The notes under the pieces: model-generated
The model's input: only the letters and a program-made list of their open reading frames with translations
The model's database searches: none
Told to the model about the DNA's origin: nothing
Made by a program: the position numbers and the translations under genes
Shown here: piece after piece, positions 21,389 through 28,395 of the stretch
Layout: the number at the start of each line of letters is the position of its first letter
How positions within the stretch are numbered: the first letter of the stretch is position 1
Origin: Pseudonocardia lacus
GTDB taxonomy: Bacteria > Actinomycetota > Actinomycetes > Mycobacteriales > Pseudonocardiaceae
Direction of reading: 5' to 3'
Assembly (NCBI RefSeq): GCF_018531445.1
Contig: NZ_JAHDTH010000082.1
Span: 1-32,355, forward strand
Length of the DNA: 32,355 nucleotides

Positions 21389-22624
21389 GTGCGGACGCGG
21401 GGGCTGGGACGGCGGTTCGGGTGGCTGTGGGCGGCGTACGCGGTGAGCGCCGCGGGCACGGGGTTGGCCTTCGACGCGCTGCCGTTGATCGCGATCCTGG
21501 TGCTGCAGGCCGGCCCGGCGCAGGTGGCGGCGCTGGCCGCGGCCGGTCGGGCGGCGGGCGCGGTGCTGGCGGTGCCGCTGGGGCCGTGGGTGGAGTTCCA
21601 CCGCAAGCGCCCGGTCATGGTGACGATGGACCTCGTCCGGTGCGCGGCCTTGCTGAGCGTGCCCGCGGCGTTCCTGCTCGGCCGGCTCGGCTTCGCCCAC
21701 CTGCTGGTCGTGGCGGTCGTCGCGGTCGCCGCCGAGCACGCGTTCCGGGCGGCCGCGGGCGCGTACCTGAAGGGCCTGGTGGCCCCGGGCGACCTGCTGC
21801 GGGCCAACGCCCGCTTCGAGGCCACGACGTGGACGGCCACCGCACTCGGGCCGCCGCTCGGCGGGGCCGCGATCGGCCTGTTCGGGCCGCTGACCACGGT
21901 GCTCGCCGACGTCGCCAGCTTCCTGCTGTCGGCGCTGGGCCTGCGGGCCATCGGCGGCCGGGAACCACTCCCGACGCGCGCCGGCGCCACCCGGCTGCGC
22001 GCCGCCGACCTGCTCGACGGCTGGCGCCACATCCTGGCCGACCCGCTGCTGCGCCCGCTCTTCCTGAACACCCTGCTGGTCAACGGCCTGGTCATGGCCG
22101 CGGCACCACCACTGGCGGTGCTCATGCTCGGACCGCTCGGCTTCGCGCCGTGGCAGTACGGGCTGGCACTGGCCGGGCCGTGCCTGGGCGGCCTGCTCGG
22201 CGCCCGGCTGGCCGGCCCCCTCGTCACCCGGTTCGGCCAGCACCGCGTGCTGCGCGCGGCCGGGACGCTGCGCGTGCTGTGGCCGATCGGGCTGGCGTTC
22301 GTCGGACCGGGGACGCCAGGGTTGGTACTGGTCGCGGGGGTGGAGTTGGCGCTGATCACGTGTATCGGGATCTACAACCCGGTGCTCGCCACTGCTCGGC
22401 TCGAACGCACTCCGTCCGGGTTGGTGGCACGGGTGCTGGCTGCCTGGTCGGTGACGGGCGGGTTGGCGACGGCGGCGCTGACGGGGTTGTGCGGGGTGTT
22501 GGCTGAGGTTGCTGGGGCGCGGGTGGCGATAGGGGCGGCTGGGGTGGCGCTGGTTGTGACGCCACTGTTGTTGTTGCGGGTTGGTCATGAGGGCGCGGCA
22601 GTTGTGCAGGATGTCCGGGTTTGA
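21389..22624 (+). CDS. MFS transporter
   Basis: A 411-residue membrane protein with about 12 hydrophobic segments. The segment pattern and the GPWVEFHRKRPVMVTMD loop after the second or third helix identify an MFS drug/solute exporter similar to the MdfA/Bcr or enterobactin-exporter groups. FGQHRVLRAAGTLRVLWPI is the mid-protein cytoplasmic loop. The start is uncertain: GTG 21389 is used, GTG 21377 is equally possible, and neither has a ribosome site. LysR control is likely. Codon use drops in GC over the last 150 nt (22450-22620), where the third positions become T- and G-rich compared with the upstream part. Confidence 0.85.
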   Translation: MRTRGLGRRFGWLWAAYAVSAAGTGLAFDALPLIAILVLQAGPAQVAALAAAGRAAGAVLAVPLGPWVEFHRKRPVMVTMDLVRCAALLSVPAAFLLGRLGFAHLLVVAVVAVAAEHAFRAAAGAYLKGLVAPGDLLRANARFEATTWTATALGPPLGGAAIGLFGPLTTVLADVASFLLSALGLRAIGGREPLPTRAGATRLRAADLLDGWRHILADPLLRPLFLNTLLVNGLVMAAAPPLAVLMLGPLGFAPWQYGLALAGPCLGGLLGARLAGPLVTRFGQHRVLRAAGTLRVLWPIGLAFVGPGTPGLVLVAGVELALITCIGIYNPVLATARLERTPSGLVARVLAAWSVTGGLATAALTGLCGVLAEVAGARVAIGAAGVALVVTPLLLLRVGHEGAAVVQDVRV

Positions 22625-22744
22625 GGGGCGTCCCGCTTGAGCCGCCTTCGGGTTGTGGGGCCTCCAGCGGCGCCTCCGCGGCGAGCGACCTCTGATCGAG
22701 CAGGGGGCCTCGGGGAGTCGTGGGCGCTGGCGCGCCACCTCGGC

Positions 22745-22795
22745 GGACGAAAGTGGATTTCGTCCGATCTGGTTGGACGAGATCCACTTTCGTCC
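22745..22795. repeat. Nested palindrome
   Basis: The arms at 22745-22765 and 22775-22795 are 21 bp, inverted, with one mismatch and a 9-nt loop. Each arm is itself a dyad: GGACGAAA (22745-22752) pairs with TTTCGTCC (22758-22765). The cruciform potential is high. It lies between convergent genes, so termination is a possible role, but the nested design is typical of dispersed palindromic repeats. Confidence 0.75.
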
Positions 22796-22818
22796 GGCGC
22801 GGGTGGCTGGCGGCGCCT

Positions 22819-22844
22819 CCGAGGACGCGGCCCCGCGTCCTCGG
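22819..22844. terminator. Perfect 12-bp hairpin between convergent genes
   Basis: CCGAGGACGCGG (22819-22830) and CCGCGTCCTCGG (22833-22844) are perfect arms with a 2-nt centre. It may be a terminator for the MFS gene or part of the repeat cluster. Confidence 0.5.
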
Positions 22845-22890
22845 CCGTTGGGCACCTCGCAGCCCTGGCTAGTCCTCGCAGGCCTCCGCG

Positions 22891-22986
22891 GCGTCATCGC
22901 AGCCCTGAGTGGGTTCTCGCAGCCCGCCGGCGCGCTGCGAGAACCCACCTGGTGCTGCGCGGCCACCCCACATCTGCGAGGCCGCC
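22891..22986 (+). repeat. ~90-bp intergenic repeat, copy A, with 15-bp perfect stem
   Basis: At its centre GTGGGTTCTCGCAGC (22909-22923) pairs perfectly with GCTGCGAGAACCCAC (22934-22948) around a 10-nt loop CCGCCGGCGC. It ends with GGTGCTGCGCGG and ACATCTGCGAGGCC (22951-22984). Copy B follows directly; a diverged inverted copy is at 18121-18212. Confidence 0.7.
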
Positions 22987-22990
22987 CGCA

Positions 22991-23076
22991 CGCCGCTGGG
23001 CGCACACGCGGCCCGCCTGCGGGCTGTGAGGCCACGGTTGGTGCTGCGCGGTCACCGCTACATCTGCGAGGCCACC
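22991..23076 (+). repeat. ~90-bp intergenic repeat, copy B (tandem to copy A)
   Basis: It repeats the order of copy A: CGCGGCCCGCCTGCGGGCTG, a C/A-rich linker, GGTGCTGCGCGG (from 23040) and ACATCTGCGAGGCC (ending about 23074). The last 36-37 bp match copy A with only four differences and one indel. The stem of copy A has decayed here. A further CTCGCAGCCC follows at 23098. Confidence 0.65.
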
Positions 23077-23112
23077 GCGCACCGTCGGGAGCCCCACCTC
23101 GCAGCCCCTGTC

Positions 23113-23502
23113 TCAGCCGAGGTCGTAGTCGAACGTGTAGCTGTGCTCCCCGTCCACCAGCGCGATCGTCATCGTGCCGGTGAGCCCGACCAGCTCGTCG
23201 GTGCCCGAGTTCGGCACCACGTCGACCAGCATGTCCCCGCCGCCGCCCGCCATCAGCGCCGAGTGCCGCAGCAGGAAGCCGCCCTTGCGGCCGTCGACCG
23301 CCGCGGTGACCCGCTCGATCGCCACGTACGTCGCGGTGCCCTCGCCGGCGAAGCCCTGCAGCATCTCGGTGGCGCTCTCCCCGGTGATCCCGCCCTGGAA
23401 GGACTTGGTGTTGCGGGCCCGCGCCCGCTTGGTGCCGTCGGCCTCGTCGATGACCTCCTCGTCCCAGGAGGTGAGGTCGAACCGTCCGGTGGTCGTCGTC
23501 AT
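23113..23502 (-). CDS. DUF3224-family protein
   Basis: A 129-residue soluble protein starting MTTTTGRFDLTSWDEEVIDE, then ARARNTKSFQGGITGESATE and VDVVPNSGTDELVGLTGTMT, ending TFDYDLG. This is the DUF3224 fold, a small beta-barrel of unknown function. Its ATG overlaps the stop of the upstream SRPBCC-DUF2867 gene by 4 nt, so the two are co-translated and controlled from the promoter at about 24500. The family function is unknown and I add none. Confidence 0.85.
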   Translation of the reverse strand: MTTTTGRFDLTSWDEEVIDEADGTKRARARNTKSFQGGITGESATEMLQGFAGEGTATYVAIERVTAAVDGRKGGFLLRHSALMAGGGGDMLVDVVPNSGTDELVGLTGTMTIALVDGEHSYTFDYDLG

Positions 23503-24476
23503 GCACCGATCGTCGTCGGCACCAGCCGAGGGGTATTGGACGAACGCGACAGCCGTCGCGCGGCCCGGGCCAGCATCCCCCGCACGACGATCGGGTGGAT
23601 CGGCCGCACGATCGCGAAGTAGCCGCGGCCCCTGCGGTTGCGCAGCAGCACGACGGTGCTGACGACGACGCGGTCGGCCTCGCGGCGCACGCTCGCCCGG
23701 AAGTCGAGGTGGCCGGCGTCGGTGCCGAGCAGCACCTCGTCGTCGGTGCGGGCCAGGGAGTCGAAGGCCGAGCGGTCGCCGCGCTCGATGCCGACCAGCC
23801 CGACCAGTGCCTGGCGCACCCCCATCAGCGCGACCACCCAGGCCGGCGGGTCGCGGAAGACGGCATCGGCCCAGGTCTGCGGGTCGCGGGGCAGGCTGGG
23901 GCGGGTCGCGACGGCGTGCGCGTCGGCGAAGTCGACGCGCGGCAGCGCGCCGTCCAGCAGGCCGCCGGACGGTACGGGCACCGCGCGGGGGCGTTCCTCG
24001 CCGGCGACCGCCCGCAGCAGCCGCACCCACGGCGAGTGCCGCGCCGGGCGCTCGGGCTCGCGGCCGACCGCGCGCTCGGCCCGGTCGAGCAGGTCCTCCA
24101 GCAGGGCGTCGTGCAGCCATCGCACGACCAGCGGCCACAGCAGCACCATCGGCCAGCCGAACCGGGCGTCGGCCACGTGCCGCACGACCGAAGCGGACTC
24201 CCCATCGGGCTCGACGAGGAACTCGTGCGTGCCGTGGATGCCGAGGTCGGGCTCGAACGCGAACCCGATCCGGCGGCCGGGCTCGTACGCGGTGACCCGG
24301 TAGTGGATCGACCCGTGCCCGCCGGCCGCCCCGACGGCGACCGGGCCGTCGAGCACCATCGGCACCCACCGCGGGCTGGGCCACAGGGCGTCCCGGGGGC
24401 CGCCCAGCCGGTCCAGCAGCGGGGCCAGCGCCTCGGGCGGCGCGGCCACCCGCCTCTCGTGCACGTTCCGGACCAT
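23499..24476 (-). CDS. SRPBCC-like plus DUF2867 two-domain protein
   Basis: 325 residues. The N-terminal half (about 1-140) looks like a START/SRPBCC ligand-binding fold: VRNVHERRVAAPPEALAPLL, GSIHYRVTAYEPGRRIGFAF, GTHEFLVEP. The C-terminal half (about 175-310) resembles DUF2867: PRVDFADAHAV, WADAVFRDPPAWVVALMGVR, LGTDAGHLDFRASV, GRGYFAIVRPIHPIVVRGML. Such fusions occur beside small regulators and may bind hydrophobic ligands; that is inference. GGAGG sits 6 nt before the ATG. It leads the two-gene operon divergent from a TetR gene, with palindromes between the starts. Confidence 0.75.
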   Translation of the reverse strand: MVRNVHERRVAAPPEALAPLLDRLGGPRDALWPSPRWVPMVLDGPVAVGAAGGHGSIHYRVTAYEPGRRIGFAFEPDLGIHGTHEFLVEPDGESASVVRHVADARFGWPMVLLWPLVVRWLHDALLEDLLDRAERAVGREPERPARHSPWVRLLRAVAGEERPRAVPVPSGGLLDGALPRVDFADAHAVATRPSLPRDPQTWADAVFRDPPAWVVALMGVRQALVGLVGIERGDRSAFDSLARTDDEVLLGTDAGHLDFRASVRREADRVVVSTVVLLRNRRGRGYFAIVRPIHPIVVRGMLARAARRLSRSSNTPRLVPTTIGA

Positions 24477-24485
24477 GGCCCGCCT

Positions 24486-24526
24486 CCGTACGCCACCGTA
24501 TGGTACGACCGTACGCTAGCGTACGG
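24486..24526. promoter_or_regulatory. TetR operators: perfect 18-bp palindrome plus imperfect second site
   Basis: CCGTACGCTAGCGTACGG (24509-24526) is a perfect 18-bp palindrome ending 2 nt before the TetR GTG. CCGTACG-CCAC-CGTATGG (24486-24503) is a second, imperfect site 23 bp away. Together they cover the whole divergent gap, so the TetR protein should repress itself and the DUF2867-DUF3224 operon. Confidence 0.75.
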
Positions 24527-24528
24527 AG

Positions 24529-25104
24529 GTGGCGGAGCGGAAGCGGTTGAGCGCGCGGGACTGGACCGACGCCGCGGTCGTCGCGCTGGCCGAGGGCGGG
24601 ATCGGCGCGGTCGCCGTCGAGCCGCTGGCCACCCGGCTCGGCACCACGAAGGGCAGCTTCTACTGGCACTTCGCCAACCGCGACGCGCTGCTCGCCGCGG
24701 CGCTGGAGTCCTGGGAACGCACCGACACCGAGGAGGTCATCGCCCTCGTCGCCGCCGAGCCCGACCCGCGCACCCAGCTGCACACGCTGCTCACGCTGGC
24801 CGTCGGCGGGCGCGACGGGCAGCGGGGCGGCCGGGTCGAGCTGGCCCTGCTCGCCACCCGCGACCACCCGCTCGTCGCCCCGGTGCTGGCCCGGGTGACC
24901 GCGCGCCGGATCGACTACGTCGCCCGACTCTTCGGCGGACTCGGCCTACCGCCCGACGAGGCCCGCCGCCGCGGCCTGCTGGCCTACTCCGCCTACCTCG
25001 GGCACGCCCAGCTCACCCAGGCCGCCCCCGACACCGTCCCCGGCGGCGCCGACCTGGCGGCCTACGTCGACGCGACGATCGGCCTGCTCACGACTTCTTC
25101 GTAG
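24529..25104 (+). CDS. TetR-family regulator
   Basis: A 191-residue TetR protein. The helix-turn-helix is SARDWTDAAVVALAEGGIGA then VEPLATRLGTTKGSFYWHFA, a classic Y-W-H-F recognition helix. The ligand domain continues to the end. GTG 24529 abuts the palindrome, leaving no room for a ribosome site, so the message may be leaderless; a TTG at 24547 is the alternative. It is divergent from the SRPBCC-DUF2867 operon and overlaps the convergent crotonase gene by 17 bp at its 3' end. The ligand is unknown. Confidence 0.92.
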   Translation: MAERKRLSARDWTDAAVVALAEGGIGAVAVEPLATRLGTTKGSFYWHFANRDALLAAALESWERTDTEEVIALVAAEPDPRTQLHTLLTLAVGGRDGQRGGRVELALLATRDHPLVAPVLARVTARRIDYVARLFGGLGLPPDEARRRGLLAYSAYLGHAQLTQAAPDTVPGGADLAAYVDATIGLLTTSS

Positions 25105-25843
25105 CCTTCGCCAGGTAGTCCGCGGTCCACCCGTCGGTCACCCGGCGCACCCACAGCTCGGCCACGCCCGCGGCCTCGTCCGCGTAGCCGTCCATCCGCT
25201 CCACGTGCTCGCGGCGCAGCTGGGCCTTGGTCATCGCGAAGGTGTCCGCCGGCACGTCGGCGGCCAGCGCCCTGGCCTGCGCGATCGCCCGGTCGAGCAG
25301 CTCGTCGGCCGGCACGACCTCGTCCACCAGCCCGAACCCGACCGCGTCGGCGGCGGGGTGGGTGCTGGCCCCGATCATCAGCCGGCGCGCCGCCTGATCG
25401 CCCACCGCGTGCCGCACGACCTCGATCGGCACCCGCGGGAACGGCACCCCGACCACGATCTCCGGGACCCCGATCCGGCCCGGCCCGTCCGTCATCAGGA
25501 CCCGGTCGGCGGCCGCGGCCAGCACGGCCCCGCCGGCGATGGCGTGCCCGTTGACCGCCGCCACCACCGGCTTGCCCAGCTCGAACGGCGTGCGCAGGCA
25601 GGCGTCGAGCGCGGGCAGGAAGCGCCGCACGTACTCCTCGCCCCCGTCGAGCAGCCGGCGCAGGTCGACCCCCGCCGAGAACGACCGCCCGGCCCCGGTG
25701 AGCACGACGGCCGTCGCCGGGTCGCTCGCCAGCCCGGCGAACGCGTCGGCGATGGCCCCGCACAGCTCCAGGTCCATCGCGTTCACCGGCCCGTGCGCCA
25801 GCCGCAGCACCGCGACCCCGTCGACGTCCTCGCGCTCGATCAT
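25088..25843 (-). CDS. Enoyl-CoA hydratase/isomerase (crotonase) family protein
   Basis: A 251-residue crotonase-fold protein. The oxyanion-hole segments are GRSFSAGVDLRRLL and NGHAIAGGAVLAAAADRV. The usual first catalytic Glu is present in IGVPEIVVGVPFP, but the following P-G-G segment with the second Glu is replaced (VGVPFPRVPIEVVRH), so classic hydratase chemistry is uncertain. An isomerase or hydrolase role is possible. It ends in the basic tail KATKKS. ATG 25843 is used. It is divergent from mscR and convergent with the TetR gene, with 17 bp overlap. Confidence 0.88.
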   Translation of the reverse strand: MIEREDVDGVAVLRLAHGPVNAMDLELCGAIADAFAGLASDPATAVVLTGAGRSFSAGVDLRRLLDGGEEYVRRFLPALDACLRTPFELGKPVVAAVNGHAIAGGAVLAAAADRVLMTDGPGRIGVPEIVVGVPFPRVPIEVVRHAVGDQAARRLMIGASTHPAADAVGFGLVDEVVPADELLDRAIAQARALAADVPADTFAMTKAQLRREHVERMDGYADEAAGVAELWVRRVTDGWTADYLAKATKKS

Positions 25844-25967
25844 GACCGGAACCTACGTGCCGCGACGGCACCTAACCAGACGCGCAGCGCCGTGCGGCCC
25901 CACGGCCGCCCCACCCGTGGAAAGCTCGGCGCCGGACGAGTGCCGAGGCAGCCACAGGAGTCGCAGA

Positions 25968-27053
25968 ATGTCGCAGCAGGTTCGCGGGGTCGTCGCCCTC
26001 AAGAAGGGCGAGCCGGTATCCGTCGAGACGATCATCGTGCCGGACCCGGGACCGGGCGAGGCCGTCGTGCAGGTGCAGGCGTGCGGGGTGTGCCACACCG
26101 ACCTGCACTACCGCGAGGGCGGCATCAACGACGAGTTCCCGTTCCTGCTGGGCCACGAGGCCGCCGGGATCGTCGAGTCGGTCGGCGAGGGTGTCACCGA
26201 CGTCGCGCCGGGCGACTTCGTCATCCTCAACTGGCGCGCGGTCGACGGCACCTGCCGGGCCTGTCGGCGCGGCGAGCCCTGGTACTGCTTCTCCACCCAC
26301 AACGCCGCGCAGAAGATGACGCTGGAGTCGGGCCAGGAACTCAGCCCGGCGCTGGGCATCGGCGCGTTCGTCGAGAAGACGCTGGTGCACTCCGGGCAGT
26401 GCACGAAGGTCAACCCGGCGGTCAAGCCGGAGGTCGCCGGCCTGCTGGGCTGCGGGGTCATGGCCGGCATCGGCGCGGCCATCAACACCGGCGGCGTGGG
26501 CCGCGGCGACTCGATCGCCGTCATCGGCTGCGGCGGCGTGGGCGACGCGGCCATCGCCGGCGCCCGGCTGGCCGGCGCGGCCACGATCATCGCCATCGAC
26601 GTCGACGACCGGAAGCTGGCCTGGGCCAAGGAGTTCGGCGCCACCCACACGATCAACTCCCGCGAGCAGGACATCGTCGAGGGCGTGCAGGCCCTGACCG
26701 ACGGCAACGGCGCGAACGTCGTGGTCGAGGCGGTGGGCCGGCCGGAGACGTTCAAGGCCGCCTTCTACGCCCGCGACCTGGCCGGCACCGTCGTCCTGGT
26801 CGGCGTGCCCACCCCGGACATGACCGTCGAGCTGCCGCTGGCCGACGTCTTCGGCCGCGGCGGGGCGACCAAGTCGTCCTGGTACGGCGACTGCCTGCCC
26901 AGCCGCGACTTCCCGATGCTGGTCGACCTGCACCTGCAGGGCCGGCTGCCGCTGGAGAAGTTCGTCACCGAGACCATCGCCCTCGACGGCGTCGAGGCCG
27001 CCTTCGCGAAGATGCACAGCGGCGAGGTCCTGCGCTCGGTGGTGCTGCTGTGA
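25968..27053 (+). CDS. mscR: S-(hydroxymethyl)mycothiol dehydrogenase (mycothiol-dependent formaldehyde dehydrogenase)
   Basis: A 361-residue zinc alcohol dehydrogenase. Catalytic-zinc residues are C39 in ACGVCHTDLHYREGG and H63-E64 in LLGHEAAG. The NAD Rossmann motif is VIGCGGVGDAAIAGARLAGA. ALGIGAFVEKTLVHSGQCTK and GDCLPSRDFPMLVDL match MscR-type enzymes. It oxidises the formaldehyde-mycothiol adduct and may also act on nitrosomycothiol. The structural-zinc loop reads AVDGTCRACRRGEPWYC: three Cys (C96, C99, C107), with Asp93 where the first Cys is expected. AGGAG lies 8 nt before ATG. The stop overlaps the next start (GTGA), so it is coupled to the metallo-hydrolase. Confidence 0.92.
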   Translation: MSQQVRGVVALKKGEPVSVETIIVPDPGPGEAVVQVQACGVCHTDLHYREGGINDEFPFLLGHEAAGIVESVGEGVTDVAPGDFVILNWRAVDGTCRACRRGEPWYCFSTHNAAQKMTLESGQELSPALGIGAFVEKTLVHSGQCTKVNPAVKPEVAGLLGCGVMAGIGAAINTGGVGRGDSIAVIGCGGVGDAAIAGARLAGAATIIAIDVDDRKLAWAKEFGATHTINSREQDIVEGVQALTDGNGANVVVEAVGRPETFKAAFYARDLAGTVVLVGVPTPDMTVELPLADVFGRGGATKSSWYGDCLPSRDFPMLVDLHLQGRLPLEKFVTETIALDGVEAAFAKMHSGEVLRSVVLL

Positions 27054-27685
27054 CGCCCTCCGGCCCGATCGACCACGTCGTCACCTCCGGCACGTTCTCC
27101 CTCGACGGCGGCACCTGGGACGTCGACAACAACGTGTGGATCGTCGGGAACGCCGACGAGGTCGTCGTCATCGACGCCGCCCACGACGAGCTCGCCATCG
27201 AGCGGGCCGTCGGCGGGCGGCGGGTGGTGGCGGTGGTGTGCACCCACGCCCACGACGACCACGTCAACCGCGCCCCCGCGCTCGCCGACCGCGTCTCCGC
27301 CCCGATCCTGCTGAACCCGGCCGAGAAGCAGCTCTGGGAGATGACCCACCCCGACCGCTCACCGGACCGCGAACTGGTCGACGGCGAGGTGCTGACCGTC
27401 GGCGGCGTCGACCTGCGGGTGATCACCACCCCCGGCCACTCCCCCGGCTCCACCTGCCTCTACGCGCCGGAACTGGGCACCGTCTTCACCGGCGACACCC
27501 TGTTCAACGGCGGCCCCGGCGCCACCGGCCGGTCGTTCTCCAGCTTCGACACGATCATCTCCTCGATCCGGGAGAAGCTGCTCGCGCTGCCCGGCGACAC
27601 GGTCGTCCGCACGGGCCACGGCGACTCCACGAAGATCGGCGACGAGGCACCGCACCTGGAGGAGTGGATCGCCCGGGGGCACTGA
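27050..27685 (+). CDS. Metallo-beta-lactamase-fold hydrolase paired with MscR
   Basis: A 211-residue protein with the metal motif THAHDDH (H66, H68, D70, H71), VITTPGHSPGSTCLY with the next His, FTGDTLF with the bridging Asp, and TGHGDST with the last His. The binuclear site is complete. GTG 27050 overlaps the mscR stop by 4 nt. A beta-lactamase-fold gene directly after mscR is also known in mycobacteria. Such a partner could hydrolyse the S-formylmycothiol product, a glyoxalase-II-like reaction; that is inference from fold and coupling. Confidence 0.9.
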   Translation: MTPSGPIDHVVTSGTFSLDGGTWDVDNNVWIVGNADEVVVIDAAHDELAIERAVGGRRVVAVVCTHAHDDHVNRAPALADRVSAPILLNPAEKQLWEMTHPDRSPDRELVDGEVLTVGGVDLRVITTPGHSPGSTCLYAPELGTVFTGDTLFNGGPGATGRSFSSFDTIISSIREKLLALPGDTVVRTGHGDSTKIGDEAPHLEEWIARGH

Positions 27686-27714
27686 AGACGCCACGGGCCG
27701 GGGGTGGCCGGCGC

Positions 27715-27720
27715 TACATT
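27715..27720 (+). promoter_or_regulatory. -10 element of a leaderless antitoxin gene
   Basis: TACATT fits TAnnnT and ends 7 nt before the antitoxin GTG. No ribosome site is present, so the message probably starts at the GTG. No good -35 is seen. Confidence 0.35.
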
Positions 27721-27727
27721 CGCGCCC

Positions 27728-28024
27728 GTGGAGGACAGTTCCGAACCGCTCGACCTGGACGAGCTGCCCGACGGCGAAGCGCGCTACGCCGCTGTGATGG
27801 CCGCGGGGAAGCGGGTGCCGGTGGTGGTCCGTGGCCGCGTCGTGGGCTACCTCGTCCCGGCGGACGCTGAGAGTTCGCCGTTCGAGCGGCTGGTCGCGGC
27901 GGGCAAGGTGCGCCGCGCGACGCGGCGCGGCATCGCCGACCTCCTGCCCATCCCGCCCGCGGAGCCGGGGGAGAGTTCGCCGTACGAGGAGCTGATGCGG
28001 ATGCGCGAGGAGGAGAGGTATTGA
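27728..28024 (+). CDS. Phd/VapB-like antitoxin
   Basis: A 98-residue acidic protein. The N-terminal half, DELPDGEARYAAVMAAGKRVPVVVRGRVVGYLVP, has the shape of a Phd/YefM-type DNA-binding domain (helix, then V-V-V-R-G-R strand turn). The C-terminal half has two similar ESSPFERL and ESSPYEEL segments, likely the toxin-wrapping region. The stop overlaps the toxin start in TTGA, and a GAGGAGGAGAGG purine run provides the toxin's ribosome site. It should neutralise the PIN protein and repress the pair. GTG 27728 is chosen from the -10 position. Confidence 0.78.
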   Translation: MEDSSEPLDLDELPDGEARYAAVMAAGKRVPVVVRGRVVGYLVPADAESSPFERLVAAGKVRRATRRGIADLLPIPPAEPGESSPYEELMRMREEERY

Positions 28025-28371
28025 TCTACCTCGACACCTCCGCCCTGCTGAAGCTGGTCTTCCCCGAAGAGGGCTCGGACGCCGTGGCGAAACCCGTCTC
28101 CGCCGACGTCGACATGGTGTCCAGCGAACTGCTGCTCGTCGAAGCCCGGCGCGGCACCGCACGACGCGCACCTGGTCGGCCACCCCGGCTCGACCTGCTG
28201 CTCGGCCGGGTCGAACTGATCGAGATGTCGCGCGCCGTCCTGGAAGCGGCGAGCCGGCTCGAGGAGCCGATGCTGCGCACACTCGACGCCATCCACGTGG
28301 CGACGGCCCTGTCTGACCCCGGCCCCGGATCCGTCGAGAACGAAGTTGTTGCTCGTTGGACCGGTCCATAA
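28021..28371 (+). CDS. PIN-domain (VapC-like) toxin with truncated, element-encoded C-terminus
   Basis: 116 residues from a TTG start. The PIN acids are visible: D in LIYLDTSALLKL, E in VSSELLLVEARR, D in TLDAIHVATAL. After VATALSDPGPG the sequence becomes SVENEVVARWTGP, encoded by the 65-bp element (28331-28395). A typical VapC has another 20-25 residues here, including a T-x-D-x-R-L segment with the fourth acid. That part is missing, so the ribonuclease may be weak or dead. Upstream coupling to the antitoxin is intact. Confidence 0.78.
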   Translation: MIYLDTSALLKLVFPEEGSDAVAKPVSADVDMVSSELLLVEARRGTARRAPGRPPRLDLLLGRVELIEMSRAVLEAASRLEEPMLRTLDAIHVATALSDPGPGSVENEVVARWTGP

Positions 28372-28395
28372 TCACGACAACTTCGTTCTCGACGG
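28331..28395. repeat. 65-bp palindromic element, copy 2
   Basis: The outer arms are CCGTCGAGAACGAAGTTGT (28331-28349) and its exact reverse complement (28377-28395). The centre holds TGGACCGGTCCA. The toxin (+) ends at 28371 and the MFS gene (-) ends at 28372, both inside it. Length and layout equal copy 1, in the opposite orientation. Confidence 0.85.

Larger units (their letters stand above)
22625..22890. other. Gene-free gap between convergent genes, first part: hairpin-rich
   Basis: No credible gene is seen. After the MFS stop, the stretch to about 22740 shows only G/C-rich, stop-rich sequence. It is followed by the nested palindrome (22745-22795) and the 26-bp hairpin at 22819-22844. 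Repeated CTCGCAG words lead into the tandem repeat at 22891. Confidence 0.6.

Noticed and set aside
22891..23076. CRISPR-like array
   Set aside because: Only two long units of about 90 bp with no unique spacers, and no cas genes.
20195..23506. Very long minus-strand frame of about 1100 codons
   Set aside because: It runs through LysR, MFS and the repeat gap and encodes low-complexity sequence. The part over the gap only reflects the palindromes, which read similarly on both strands.
27704..28395. Insertion sequence carrying the toxin-antitoxin pair
   Set aside because: No transposase. The 65-bp element lies only at the 3' side, with no matching end upstream of the antitoxin.
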